Shown here: positions 19,765 through 28,396 of the stretch, piece by piece | How the letters are laid out: each line of letters starts with the position of its first letter | How positions within the stretch are numbered: position 1 is the first letter of the stretch | NCBI GenBank assembly: GCA_029289325.1 | Contig: JARFTV010000009.1 | Coordinates: forward strand, 44,058 to 108,057 | Direction: 5' to 3' | Length of the DNA stretch: 64,000 bases | DNA from: Alphaproteobacteria bacterium | GTDB lineage: Bacteria > Pseudomonadota > Alphaproteobacteria > Rhodobacterales > Rhodobacteraceae | Program-made: the position numbers and the translations under genes | Notes under the pieces: model-generated | Seen by the model: the letters and a program-made list of their open reading frames with translations, nothing else | Databases searched by the model: none | Told to the model about the DNA's origin: nothing

Positions 19765-20871
19765 GTGCGTCACTATATCCTGGTGCTGGTGGTGGCGCTT
19801 TCGGCCTGCGCGCAACGCGGTGATTTCACCTCCGTGCCCGAAGGCACCAAGATCGAGGCGACCGAGGCGATCTTTGTCGGCACGACGCGCAAGGCGGACG
19901 ATGCGGGCTATGGGCGCGAACGCTCGGACGCGGCGAGTTTCCTGCGCTATGACATCGCCATTCCCGCCGACCGCGATCCCGGAGAGCTGACCTGGCCCCC
20001 CCGGCGCGGCAAGCCCAATGTGGCCAAGCACTTCCTTACGCAGCAGGCGATGCTGTTCGACGGATCGGAGTCGTTCCGCTCCGCCCTGCGCGAGGCGATG
20101 CGGGTCCGGGTGCAGCGGGATGCGGTGGTCTATGTCCACGGGTTCAACACCAACATGGCCGAGGGCGTCTACCGGGTGGCGCAGATGCATCATGACCTGA
20201 AGGTGCCGGGGGTGGCGGTGCATTATGCCTGGCCCTCGCGCGGGTCGGCGCTGGGCTATGTCTATGATCGGGATTCGATGCTGTATTCGCGCAGCGGGTT
20301 CGAGGACCTTCTGGACGAGGTCGAGGGAGCCGGGGCCGAGGGGATCATCCTGATTGCCCATTCGATGGGTGCCGCGCTGACGATGGAGACTCTGCGCCAG
20401 ATGGCGCTGCGCGGCGACTCGCGCGCCCTGGACAAGGTGGCGGGGGTGATCCTGATCTCGCCCGACCTGGATCTGGACGTGTTCCGCAGTCAGGCCAAGG
20501 ATATCGGCCGGCTGCCGCAGCCCTTCGTGGTCTTCGGCAGTTCGCGCGACCGGATCCTGGGGATTTCGGCCACCATCTCGGGCACGGGGCAGCGGCTGGG
20601 GAACCTCGCCAGCGTGGCGCCGATTGCGGACCTGGAGGTGATCTATCTGGATACCGCTGCCTACAATACCGGCGACGGGCATCTCAACCTGGGGCAGAAT
20701 CCGGCGTTGCTGAGCCTGTTTGCGGGGCTTCTTGGCATCGACGAGGCGTTCCGCGCCGATGCCCGCGCCCGGGTGGGGCTGCTGCCCGGTCTGGTGCTGA
20801 CGGTGCGCAACGCGACCGAGGTGATCCTTGCCCCGGTCAGCCAGTTGAGCGAGGCCGGCGGGGGCCGGTAG
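19765..20871 (+). CDS. Lipoprotein alpha/beta hydrolase (DUF900-like)
   Basis: A 368-residue putative lipoprotein with lipobox LSAC (Cys 15) after a short hydrophobic signal. The hydrolase core has YVHGFNTN (~123-130), which matches DUF900/esterase-like proteins, and a nucleophile elbow AHSMGA (Ser ~200). Acid and histidine residues follow in SPDLDLDV and GDGHLNL. The GTG start follows the ribosome site GGAGGGTCGAG. The gene runs against its neighbours, sitting on the plus strand between the two minus-strand halves of the sugar cluster, so it may be an insertion into an older operon or an unrelated gene. Confidence 0.8.
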   Translation: MRHYILVLVVALSACAQRGDFTSVPEGTKIEATEAIFVGTTRKADDAGYGRERSDAASFLRYDIAIPADRDPGELTWPPRRGKPNVAKHFLTQQAMLFDGSESFRSALREAMRVRVQRDAVVYVHGFNTNMAEGVYRVAQMHHDLKVPGVAVHYAWPSRGSALGYVYDRDSMLYSRSGFEDLLDEVEGAGAEGIILIAHSMGAALTMETLRQMALRGDSRALDKVAGVILISPDLDLDVFRSQAKDIGRLPQPFVVFGSSRDRILGISATISGTGQRLGNLASVAPIADLEVIYLDTAAYNTGDGHLNLGQNPALLSLFAGLLGIDEAFRADARARVGLLPGLVLTVRNATEVILAPVSQLSEAGGGR

Positions 20872-20873
20872 GC

Positions 20874-21800
20874 TCACGCTGTCTGGGCGCCGGGGACGGC
20901 GAGGTAGACGGCGTAAAGCGAGGTGGTGGCCGTCAGGAACAGGCGGTTCCGCCGCGGGCCGCCGAAGGTGAGGTTCGCCACCACCTCGGGCACCAGGATC
21001 TTGCCGAGGCGCGTGCCGTCCGGGGCGAAGCAGTGCACCCCATCCGCCGCCGAGGACCAGAGGTTGCCGCGCGCATCCACGCGGATGCCGTCGGGGATGC
21101 CGGCATCGATCTTGGCAAAGACCCGCTGGTTGGACAGTTTCCCCTGCTCCACATCGAAGGCGAGGATATGGCGCGGGGCGTCGGGTTTGTGGCTGGCACC
21201 GCTGTCGGCAACGTAAAGAGTGCGCTCGTCGGGCGAGAGGCAAAGGCCGTTCGGCTGCAGGAAATCCTCGGCCACGCGGTCAAGCTGGCCGGTGGGGGAC
21301 AGGCGGTAGACGCCACGCACGGGTTGTTCCGGTTCGGCCTGGAAGCCTTCGTAGTCGGACAGGATGCCGTAGGTCGGATCGCTGAACCAGATCGCGCCGT
21401 GGCTGTCGACGATGACGTCATTCGGGGCGTTCAGCCGCTTGCCCTGATAGCTGTCGGCCAGAGTAGTGAGGGTGCCGTCGATCTCGGTCCGGGTGACGCT
21501 GCGGGTGCCGTGCTGGCAGGTGACGAGCCGTCCCTGCCGGTCGCGGGTCTGGCCGTTGGCGAAATGCGAGGGTTGGCGGAAGGTGGTGACGGTGCCGGGA
21601 CCTCCGGTAGCGTCCTGCGACCAGCGCAGGATGCGCTGGTTGGGGATGTCCGAGAACAGCAGGCACCCGGCGTCGGCGAACCAGACCGGGCCTTCCGCCC
21701 ATCGGCAACCCGAGGCGAGGCGGTCCAGCTGGGCCGAACCGATGGTCAGGTCAAGGAAGCGGGGATCATCAATCTGGTAAGGTGCGGGCTGGTAGGTCAT
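20874..21800 (-). CDS. SMP-30/gluconolactonase family lactonase
   Basis: A 308-residue six-bladed beta-propeller of the SMP-30/LRE family. Seen are EGPVWF (metal-binding Glu), NAPNDVIVD with SHGAIWFSDPTYG, QPNGLCLSPDERTLYVADS and the late DARGNLWSSAADGVHCF. Such enzymes open aldonolactones produced by sugar dehydrogenases. It is the last gene of the importer operon and overlaps the upstream permease stop by 4 bp (ATGA), which ties lactonase to the imported sugar. Confidence 0.85.
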   Translation of the reverse strand: MTYQPAPYQIDDPRFLDLTIGSAQLDRLASGCRWAEGPVWFADAGCLLFSDIPNQRILRWSQDATGGPGTVTTFRQPSHFANGQTRDRQGRLVTCQHGTRSVTRTEIDGTLTTLADSYQGKRLNAPNDVIVDSHGAIWFSDPTYGILSDYEGFQAEPEQPVRGVYRLSPTGQLDRVAEDFLQPNGLCLSPDERTLYVADSGASHKPDAPRHILAFDVEQGKLSNQRVFAKIDAGIPDGIRVDARGNLWSSAADGVHCFAPDGTRLGKILVPEVVANLTFGGPRRNRLFLTATTSLYAVYLAVPGAQTA

Positions 21801-22735
21801 GGGCGTCCCCCTTTGCGGCCCGAGGCCAGCAGGATCACGGCGATGATGATCAGGCCGGTCAGGATCAGCCGATACCCGGCCTGGAACTGGTAGGTGTTCA
21901 GCATCGACACGATCAGGAACATGAACAGCCCAGCGCCCCAGATGCCGGGGACGTTGGAGTCACCCCCTGCCACCGCGCTGCCGCCGATCACCACGACGGC
22001 GATGGACATCAGCAGGTATTCGTTCCCCATGTTCAGCGCCGCCCCGCCCGAGAAGCAGGACAGCAGGAACCCCGCCAGCGCGGCGAGCGTGGCGCAGAGG
22101 ACGTAGGTGGCAAGGCGCACCCCATCCACTGGAACCCCGGCCATGCGGGCGGCGGGGAGGCTTTGGCCGATGGCGGCGACCTGACGGCCATAGACGGTTC
22201 GGTTCAGCAGGACCCAGGCTGCGATGGAGACGGCGAGGGCCACGAGGGCCACGTTCGGCACGGCAAGGGTGGAGGAGGTCGAGAACTCGGCCAGGCTGGC
22301 GGGCGGCTTGATGCGGATGCCCCGGTTCGACCAGATCGCAATGGACTGGATGATGAAGCTCATCGACAGGGTGGCGATGATCGGGGGGATGCGCAGCGCC
22401 TTGATCAGGGCGTAGTTGGCGAGGCCCACGGCGATACCGACCCCGAGGGTCACCAGAAGGCCGGGGATCACCATGCCGGGGGCGCCATCCATCAGCTTCA
22501 AGGCCAGCGTTCCGGCGAGGGTCATGGTGGCGGGAACCGACAGATCGATATTGCCGGGGCCAAGGGTGATGACGAACATCTGGCCGATGCCGACCAGCAC
22601 CGAGAAGGCGGCGAAGGTCAGCGCGGCCTCGGTCAGGCCACCGCTGGCGGCGCCCCGAGTGACCCAGACGGTCGCAAGCCAGACCAGCGCCGCGGCAAGG
22701 AAGGACCAGGCCCAGGGGCGGTTGAGGAGCTTCAT
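21797..22735 (-). CDS. Sugar ABC transporter permease (RbsC family)
   Basis: A 312-residue, mostly hydrophobic inner-membrane permease of the ribose/monosaccharide importer type with about 8-10 membrane segments. GPGNIDLSV and VVVIGGSAVAGG are typical RbsC-family motifs, the latter near the loop that contacts the ATPase. It overlaps the upstream permease by 4 bp and differs enough from it to suggest a heterodimeric channel, as in several rhizobial and rhodobacterial sugar importers. Confidence 0.9.
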   Translation of the reverse strand: MKLLNRPWAWSFLAAALVWLATVWVTRGAASGGLTEAALTFAAFSVLVGIGQMFVITLGPGNIDLSVPATMTLAGTLALKLMDGAPGMVIPGLLVTLGVGIAVGLANYALIKALRIPPIIATLSMSFIIQSIAIWSNRGIRIKPPASLAEFSTSSTLAVPNVALVALAVSIAAWVLLNRTVYGRQVAAIGQSLPAARMAGVPVDGVRLATYVLCATLAALAGFLLSCFSGGAALNMGNEYLLMSIAVVVIGGSAVAGGDSNVPGIWGAGLFMFLIVSMLNTYQFQAGYRLILTGLIIIAVILLASGRKGGRP

Positions 22736-23658
22736 CGACGCGCCTCCAGCCGGTTGAACAGCAGGCGGAGCGCAAGGACCAGAATCAGGATCGCCCCTTG
22801 CGCCCCGATCTGCCAGTCGGGGGAGATGCGGAGGAACGACAGGAACGACCCGGCCAGGGTCAGGGTCAGCGCGCCGATCACTGCTCCGATCGGTGAGACG
22901 CGGCCGCCGATGAACTCCCCCCCGCCGAGGATGACCCCGGCGATGGAGAGCAGCGTATAGCGCAGCGCGATATTGGCGTCGGCCGAGGTGGTGAGGCCGA
23001 CGAGGGCCATTCCGGCGAGGATGGCGAACACGGCGGCCAGCGCATAGGCGGCGGCGCGGGTGGCGATGACCGAGGTGCCAGAGCGGGCGACGGTGCGGGC
23101 GTTGCCACCCAGCGCGCGGATGCGGACGCCAAGGGTGGAGCGCATGACAAGGAGATGCGCGACAAGGGCGATCAGGACCGAGGCGACGATGGCCATGGGG
23201 ACGAGCGGCGGCTTCACGGTCATCAGGCCGCGAAGCCAGTCGGGCGAGGAGCCTCCGGGCGCGGGCAGGATCAGGACGGCGAGGCCGGTCCAGACGAAGC
23301 TCATCCCCAAGGTGACGACGATGGCAGGAAGGTTCCTCAGGTGGATGATGACGCCGAGGCCCGCGTAGATGACGACCGAAGCGGCCAGGATCAGGAGGCC
23401 AAGCGCGGGCGCGTCCTTCAGGTAGGTCGCGGTGACGCAGGCGACGAAACTGACGAAAGCGCCCATCGACAGGTCAAGGTCGTTCACCGCCATGATGAGC
23501 ATCTGCGCGATGGTGGCCAGAGCGATGGGGACGGCGAGGTTCAGGAGGAGGTTGAGGCCGTTATAGCTCGCGGCACGGGGCTGCATGTAGAAAACGCCGG
23601 CCAGAAGGGCGGCCAATGCCATGACGGGAACCAGAAGGCGCAGGCGATCGGGGGTCAT
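22732..23658 (-). CDS. Sugar ABC transporter permease (RbsC family)
   Basis: A 308-residue permease of the same family as its downstream neighbour. Seen are MAVNDLDLSMGAFVSF, the RALGGNARTVARSG loop and ILGGGEFIGGRVSP near the C-terminus. The ATG overlaps the stop of the ATPase gene (ATGA). Two permeases with one double ATPase and one binding protein make a complete importer. Confidence 0.9.
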   Translation of the reverse strand: MTPDRLRLLVPVMALAALLAGVFYMQPRAASYNGLNLLLNLAVPIALATIAQMLIMAVNDLDLSMGAFVSFVACVTATYLKDAPALGLLILAASVVIYAGLGVIIHLRNLPAIVVTLGMSFVWTGLAVLILPAPGGSSPDWLRGLMTVKPPLVPMAIVASVLIALVAHLLVMRSTLGVRIRALGGNARTVARSGTSVIATRAAAYALAAVFAILAGMALVGLTTSADANIALRYTLLSIAGVILGGGEFIGGRVSPIGAVIGALTLTLAGSFLSFLRISPDWQIGAQGAILILVLALRLLFNRLEARR

Positions 23659-25079
23659 GCGGCCCCCTTGAAGGATGCGGCGAGGATGGCGTGTTCGCTG
23701 ATTTCGTCCCCCACCAGTTCCGCCACGATGGCGCCTTCGCGGAAGACATAGACGCGGTCACAGAGGCCCATCTCCTCCATCTCGGTCGAGTACCAGACGA
23801 AGGTGCGGCCACGGTCGGCCTCGTCCCGGATGATGCGGTAGACCTCTTGCTTGGTGCCGATGTCGACGCCGCGCATCGGATCGTCCATCAGGACGACGGG
23901 GGCGCGGGTGGCAAGGGCGCGGGCGAAGAGGACCTTCTGCTGGTTGCCGCCAGAGAGCGAGAGGATGGGGTTCTGCAGGTCGGGGGTGCGGATGGCGATG
24001 CGGTTCTTCCAGGTGGCGGCCTGAGCGGTCTCCTCGCCGCTGCGGATCAGGCCGTAGCGGGCAAGGTCGGGGAGCGCGGCGGCGGTCATGTTCTTCAGGA
24101 TCGACCAGAGGTCGAAGGTGCCGTTCAGCCGCCGGTCCCCGGCGACAAAGGTCACGGCGGGGGTGGCGGCGGGCCACCATTGCGGGGCGTGCGCTTCGTG
24201 CAGGGCCAGTAGCATACGCGTCTGGCCATGGCCGCCAAGGCCGGCGAGACCGACGATCTCGCCCTTGCGGGCGTGGAAGGGCAGGCCGTGGGGAAGGCTC
24301 AGGGACAGCACATCATCCCCGGTGATCTGGGCGCGGCGGGCGGTCAGTTCCCTGGCCGAGGAACCCATCGCCTGGACAAGCGAGGCTTGGGTGAACTCGC
24401 CCGCGGGGCGTTCGGCCACGATGCGGGCGTCCTTCATCACCACGATGCGGGTGGCGGTGGACAGGATCTCATCCAGGATATGGCTGACCAGGATCACCGC
24501 GCCGTCCTGGGCGATGAAGCGTTTGACATGGGCCAGAAGCTGGGCGGCCAACCCCGCGTCCAGCGAGGAAGTGGGTTCATCGAGAATCACCAGACGCGGG
24601 GGCGCAGCTGGCGAGGAGAAGGCCATCGCGATTTCCACCATCTGCCGCTGGGCGATGGACAGCTCGCCAACCTGGGCGCGGGCGTCGATGCCGTGGCCGG
24701 GGAAGATCGCGTCAAGGCTGTCACGGACGATCCGCCGCGCCAGCTTGCGCCAGCCGAGGACCGGCAGGTCGCGGTGGGCGATGCGGGTGTTTTCGGTGAT
24801 GGTGAGATTCGGGCAGAGCGACAGCTCCTGAAACACGCAGCGGACGCCCAGCGCGCGGGCGCGGGCGACGTCGTAAGGCTGGCCGCCCACAGTGCCGCGC
24901 TGGGGCGTGAGGCTGCCGTTCAGCACCGAGATCAGCGTGGACTTCCCCGCGCCGTTGTGGCCGACGAGGCCGATGCATTCTCCGGGCGCGATGGTCAGCG
25001 AGACGCCATCCAGCGCCGTGACCTCGCCAAAGCGGACGGCAATGTCGTGGACCTGAAGCACGGGGTCTTGCATGGGCAT
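23655..25079 (-). CDS. Sugar ABC transporter ATP-binding protein (RbsA family, two ATPase domains)
   Basis: About 474 residues with two fused ABC domains. The N-terminal domain has Walker A GHNGAGKST and DEPTSSLD. Its signature is the degenerate LSIAQRQMVE usual for this family. The C-terminal domain carries LSGGNQQKVLFARAL and a divergent, shortened Walker A, again normal for RbsA-type proteins. The start is uncertain: ATG at 25079 or 25073 (MPMQDPVLQV) fits the family, while a longer reading to 25115 is possible; none has an obvious ribosome site. Confidence 0.9.
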   Translation of the reverse strand: MPMQDPVLQVHDIAVRFGEVTALDGVSLTIAPGECIGLVGHNGAGKSTLISVLNGSLTPQRGTVGGQPYDVARARALGVRCVFQELSLCPNLTITENTRIAHRDLPVLGWRKLARRIVRDSLDAIFPGHGIDARAQVGELSIAQRQMVEIAMAFSSPAAPPRLVILDEPTSSLDAGLAAQLLAHVKRFIAQDGAVILVSHILDEILSTATRIVVMKDARIVAERPAGEFTQASLVQAMGSSARELTARRAQITGDDVLSLSLPHGLPFHARKGEIVGLAGLGGHGQTRMLLALHEAHAPQWWPAATPAVTFVAGDRRLNGTFDLWSILKNMTAAALPDLARYGLIRSGEETAQAATWKNRIAIRTPDLQNPILSLSGGNQQKVLFARALATRAPVVLMDDPMRGVDIGTKQEVYRIIRDEADRGRTFVWYSTEMEEMGLCDRVYVFREGAIVAELVGDEISEHAILAASFKGAA

Positions 25080-25135
25080 GGGGGCCAGAATGGGCGGGGG
25101 CCGAAGGGCAGGCAAGCCCCCGGCCCCGCGCCGAT

Positions 25136-26143
25136 CTACCTCGCAGCCTCGATCACCTGGATCGCGTCCTCCTGGCTGTATTCGACATTGGCCACGCCGC
25201 CTTCTGGCGTGGTCTCGAGGTTCGCCTCAAGCGTGTCCTGGTCGATGCGCAGGAAGGGAACGGTCAGGTCCTTGGGGACATCCTTGCCGTCAAGGATCTG
25301 CTGCGCGACCCAGAAGGCCAGGGTGGAGACACCGGGCGCGATGGACACCGACATGGTGGTGTAGCCGTTGGCGTCCTTCTGTTCCTTCCACCACTTCAGC
25401 TCATCCTGGCGGTTGCCCATGATGATGATCGGCATCGGGCGACCGGCGGCGGCAAAGGCCTGGGCAGCGCCGTAGCCATCCCCGCCCTGCGTCACCACGC
25501 CGGCGATTTCCGGCAGCGAGGGCAGGATGCCCGCGACCGCCTTTTGCGCCACGTCCTGTGCCCAGTCACCATGCACCGAGCCGGCGATCTTGAACTGCGG
25601 GTTCTCGGCCACCCCGGCATGGATGCCGGCCGAGATGGCGTCATCGACGAAAACGCCGGCGAGGCCGCGGATTTCAAGCAGGTTGCCGCCGTCGGGCAGG
25701 GCAGTCTTGAGGTAGTCGAGCTGGGATTTCCCCATCGCCTCGAAATCCACTGCCACACGCCAGGCGCAGGGTTCGTCGACGATGCCGTCGAAGGAGACGA
25801 CGACGATCCCGACGTCGCAGGCTTCCTTGATCGCGCCGTTCAGGGCGGTAGGCGAGGCGGCGTTGACGACGATGGCATCATAGCCCTGCAGGATCATGTT
25901 CTGGATCTGCGCGGCCTGTTCGGTGGCCTGGTTTTCGGCCGTGGTGAAGGCATCGGCGGCGGCCACGACGCCGTCAGTCACGGCCTGGCCGGTGACCTTG
26001 GCCCAGCTTTCCAGCATGGCCTGCCGCCAGGAATTGCCGGCGTAATTGTTCGACAGCGCGATCCGCTTGTCCGAGGTGTCGGCGACGCCGGTCCCGGCCA
26101 GACAGGCCAGCGCGGCGGATGCCATGAGAATGGTGCGAGTCAT
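25136..26143 (-). CDS. Sugar ABC transporter periplasmic binding protein (RbsB-like)
   Basis: A 335-residue periplasmic substrate-binding protein. A signal peptide (MTRTILMASAALACLAGTGVA) precedes a type I two-lobe binding fold with SNNYAGNSWRQAML, the inter-lobe MILQGYDAIVVNAAS, IVVVSFDG and GVVTQGGDGYG stretches. The ATG at 26143 has a strong GGGAGGA ribosome site. It is the first gene of the importer operon, divergent by 211 bp from the histidine kinase gene. The sugar cannot be identified from sequence alone; pentoses or 6-deoxyhexoses are plausible from the downstream enzymes. Confidence 0.9.
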   Translation of the reverse strand: MTRTILMASAALACLAGTGVADTSDKRIALSNNYAGNSWRQAMLESWAKVTGQAVTDGVVAAADAFTTAENQATEQAAQIQNMILQGYDAIVVNAASPTALNGAIKEACDVGIVVVSFDGIVDEPCAWRVAVDFEAMGKSQLDYLKTALPDGGNLLEIRGLAGVFVDDAISAGIHAGVAENPQFKIAGSVHGDWAQDVAQKAVAGILPSLPEIAGVVTQGGDGYGAAQAFAAAGRPMPIIIMGNRQDELKWWKEQKDANGYTTMSVSIAPGVSTLAFWVAQQILDGKDVPKDLTVPFLRIDQDTLEANLETTPEGGVANVEYSQEDAIQVIEAAR

Positions 26144-26244
26144 CTGGTTCCTCCCGTTGGTGTTCTGATGGGCCAGGTCCTCCTCCCGGCGGGAAAAGGA
26201 TGCGGGCAAACCCACGGCACGGATAGGGCGGATTCGGCACGGCG

Positions 26245-26274
26245 TTTGCGGGATCGCGCAAGGGCTTTGCGGGA
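26245..26274. promoter_or_regulatory. Direct repeat in the divergent importer/kinase intergenic region
   Basis: TTTGCGGGA occurs at 26245-26253 and again at 26266-26274, a 21-bp period equal to two helical turns, in the 211-bp gap between the binding-protein gene and the kinase gene. This is a candidate binding site for the adjacent LuxR-type regulator or a sugar regulator; no functional evidence. Confidence 0.35.
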
Positions 26275-26354
26275 ATCCGCAGGATCGGTGCAGACTGCGA
26301 CATGGCGCGGCGGTGGGGGCTTCTGGCATGATGCGGCGGAAAGGGAGACGGCGC

Positions 26355-27581
26355 ATGGAGTTTGCCCCGCGCGAGCTGATCGATCGCTTCTTCGCGATCT
26401 CGCGCCTGTTGGCGGGGCAGCTGGATTTCCGCTCGGCCATTCAGGCAGTGGCGACCGAAGTGGCGCAGATCCTGCCGCATGACCATCTGGATGTCTGCAT
26501 CCTGCAAGGCGACGGGCGGTTCCATACGGCCTATGAAAGCGGAATCCAGACGGGGTGGAGCCGGAACACGATGGGCCCGGTCGAGGACAGCCCGATCCGG
26601 GCGCTGTTGATGGGAGAGGTGGATCACATCCTGACCGGGGATGCCTGCATCGATCCGAGGTTCGATCCGGCGCGGCCGGGGCATCGGCCGATCTTTGACC
26701 ACGGGCTGCGGTCGCGCCTGCATGTGCCGATGATGGTGCATGGCGAGATCATCGGGGCGCTGAGTTGCTCGCTTCTGGCGCCGGGGGCCTATGGCGCGAC
26801 CGAACTGCGCCATGCGCGCTATATCGCGGACCTGCTGTCGCCCTATTTCTTCGCGCTGCGCGCCTCACGCCAGGCGCAGGCGGCGCTGGTGACCGAGGCC
26901 GAGGCCCGGGCCCGCGAGGAAGGGTTGCGCCAGGGGGCCTTGCGGCTGACCGAGGCGCTGGAGGGCGAGCGGCAGCGGATCGGCATGGACCTGCACGACC
27001 AGACGCTGGCCGATCTGACCCGGCTGGTGCGGCGGCTGGAGCGGCTGGGACGCTCGGGCCCGGTGACGGCCGAGGCGCTGGAGCCGGTGACACGCGGCCT
27101 GCACGCCTGCATGCAGGACCTGCGGCAGATCATCGAGGAGGCGAAGCCCTCGGTCCTGCAGCTGTTCGGCTTTGCGGAAGCGGTGGAGAACCATCTGGAA
27201 CGGTCGATCCGTGACAGCGGGCAGGCGCTGGACTGGCGCCTGGACGACCAGAGCGGCGGGGCCTTCGACCGGCTGGACCCCAAGGTCTCGATCGCGCTGT
27301 TCCGCATCGCGCAGGAGGCGGTGAACAACGCGGTCCAGCACGCCGAGGCGTCCCGTATCGTGGTGGAGTTGCGCGGCGACCGGGGGCCGGAGATCATGGT
27401 GACGGATGACGGGCGCGGCTTTGGCGGCAAGCGGGCGCGGCGGGGCAGCGGGATCGACAACATGAAGACGCGGGCGCGGCTGATCTCGGCCCGCTTCGCG
27501 CTGGAGCCGGGGCCAGAGGGGATGGGCACGCGGGTGACGATCCGGCTGGCGGATGGGGCGGGAAGGATGGCGGCGGAATGA
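26355..27581 (+). CDS. Soluble GAF-domain sensor histidine kinase (NarL-partner type)
   Basis: A 408-residue kinase without membrane segments, so it likely senses a cytoplasmic signal through its N-terminal GAF domain (~15-165). The HisKA_3-type dimerisation helix contains the phospho-His in RIGMDLHDQTLADLTRL, and the C-terminal HATPase domain has VNNAVQHAEA, VTDDGRGFGG and GSGIDNMKTRA. The start at 26355 is preceded by AAGGGAGACGG; a start at 26313 is less likely. It overlaps the regulator gene by 4 bp and is divergent from the sugar importer operon, its likely target. Confidence 0.87.
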   Translation: MEFAPRELIDRFFAISRLLAGQLDFRSAIQAVATEVAQILPHDHLDVCILQGDGRFHTAYESGIQTGWSRNTMGPVEDSPIRALLMGEVDHILTGDACIDPRFDPARPGHRPIFDHGLRSRLHVPMMVHGEIIGALSCSLLAPGAYGATELRHARYIADLLSPYFFALRASRQAQAALVTEAEARAREEGLRQGALRLTEALEGERQRIGMDLHDQTLADLTRLVRRLERLGRSGPVTAEALEPVTRGLHACMQDLRQIIEEAKPSVLQLFGFAEAVENHLERSIRDSGQALDWRLDDQSGGAFDRLDPKVSIALFRIAQEAVNNAVQHAEASRIVVELRGDRGPEIMVTDDGRGFGGKRARRGSGIDNMKTRARLISARFALEPGPEGMGTRVTIRLADGAGRMAAE

Positions 27582-28306
27582 AGCTGTTGCTGGTCGAGGA
27601 CGATCCCCTGCACCTGTCCTATCTGCGCGAACAGATCGGCGGGGCGCTGCCCGAATGTGATGAGGTGTTCGAAGCCGCCAATGGTCAGGACGCCGAGGCC
27701 TTGGCGCGACGGCATCCGGGGGCGGATATCGTGATGGACCTGCAGATGGCCGGTCGGACGGGCATCGAGGCGGCGCGGACGATCTGGCGGGAGCGGCCAA
27801 CGACGCGGATCCTGTTCTGGTCGAACTATTCGGACGAAGCCTATGTCCGGGGGATCAGCCGGATCGTGCCGATGGGGGCCGCCTATGGCTATGTGCTGAA
27901 ATCGGCTTCGGAGGAGCGGCTGCGGCTCGCCCTGCGGGGGATCTTCCTGCAGAACCAGTGCGTGATAGACAACGAAGTGCGGGGCTTGCAGCAACGGTCT
28001 CTGGGGCAGGCGGGCGGGTTCACGGAAAGTGAGTACGAGGTCCTGCTGGACATCGCGCTGGGGCTGACGGACCGGGCGATTGCGGAACGGCGCGGGCTGT
28101 CGCTGCGGTCGGTGCAGAACCGGCTGCACCAGATCTATGACAAGCTGGAGGTCAGCCGCCCCGAAGCCGGGGGGGAGGAGCCGGTTCTGAACCTGCGCGC
28201 AAGGGCCGTCAGCGTGGCGATCCTGCGGAAACTGCTGAACCACGGCGCGCTGGAACGGGCAGAGGCCGAGCTGCGGGGCTGGATGGCCGGGCGGGCGCGA
28301 CACTAG
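27578..28306 (+). CDS. LuxR-type response regulator
   Basis: A 242-residue regulator with an N-terminal receiver domain (VEDDP acidic pair, phospho-Asp in IVMDLQMAGRTG near residue 54, lysine in VLKSAS) and a C-terminal four-helix DNA-binding domain (FTESEYEVLLDIALGL, RGLSLRSVQNRLHQIYDKL). ATG overlaps the kinase stop (ATGA), so the pair is translated together. Probable role is control of the divergent sugar importer. After the HTH the protein has an unusually long tail of ~65 residues compared with ordinary NarL-type regulators. Confidence 0.88.
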   Translation: MKLLLVEDDPLHLSYLREQIGGALPECDEVFEAANGQDAEALARRHPGADIVMDLQMAGRTGIEAARTIWRERPTTRILFWSNYSDEAYVRGISRIVPMGAAYGYVLKSASEERLRLALRGIFLQNQCVIDNEVRGLQQRSLGQAGGFTESEYEVLLDIALGLTDRAIAERRGLSLRSVQNRLHQIYDKLEVSRPEAGGEEPVLNLRARAVSVAILRKLLNHGALERAEAELRGWMAGRARH

Positions 28307-28327
28307 GCGGAACGGCACGGTCGGGGA

Positions 28328-28395
28328 CCGATTTCTTCGAAGAAATCGGGGCGGAGCCTTTGAAGGCTCCGGTGCGGAATTTTCGAAACTTCCGC
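28328..28395. repeat. Array of three palindromes between convergent genes
   Basis: Three adjacent palindromes fill the 90-bp gap between the regulator and smr. 28328-28349 is a perfect 22-bp palindrome centred on TTCGAA. 28353-28370 is GGAGCCTT-TG-AAGGCTCC. 28374-28395 is a 22-bp palindrome with one mismatched pair, also centred on TTCGAA. Each can form a hairpin on either strand, so the array probably ends transcription from both sides. It also looks like a mobile or repeated intergenic element. Confidence 0.7.
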
Positions 28396-28396
28396 C

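Noticed and set aside
21782..22960. 392-residue plus-strand frame over the permease genes
   Set aside because: Composition typical of an antisense frame (Gly/Asp/His/Arg) and the opposite strand encodes clear permeases.
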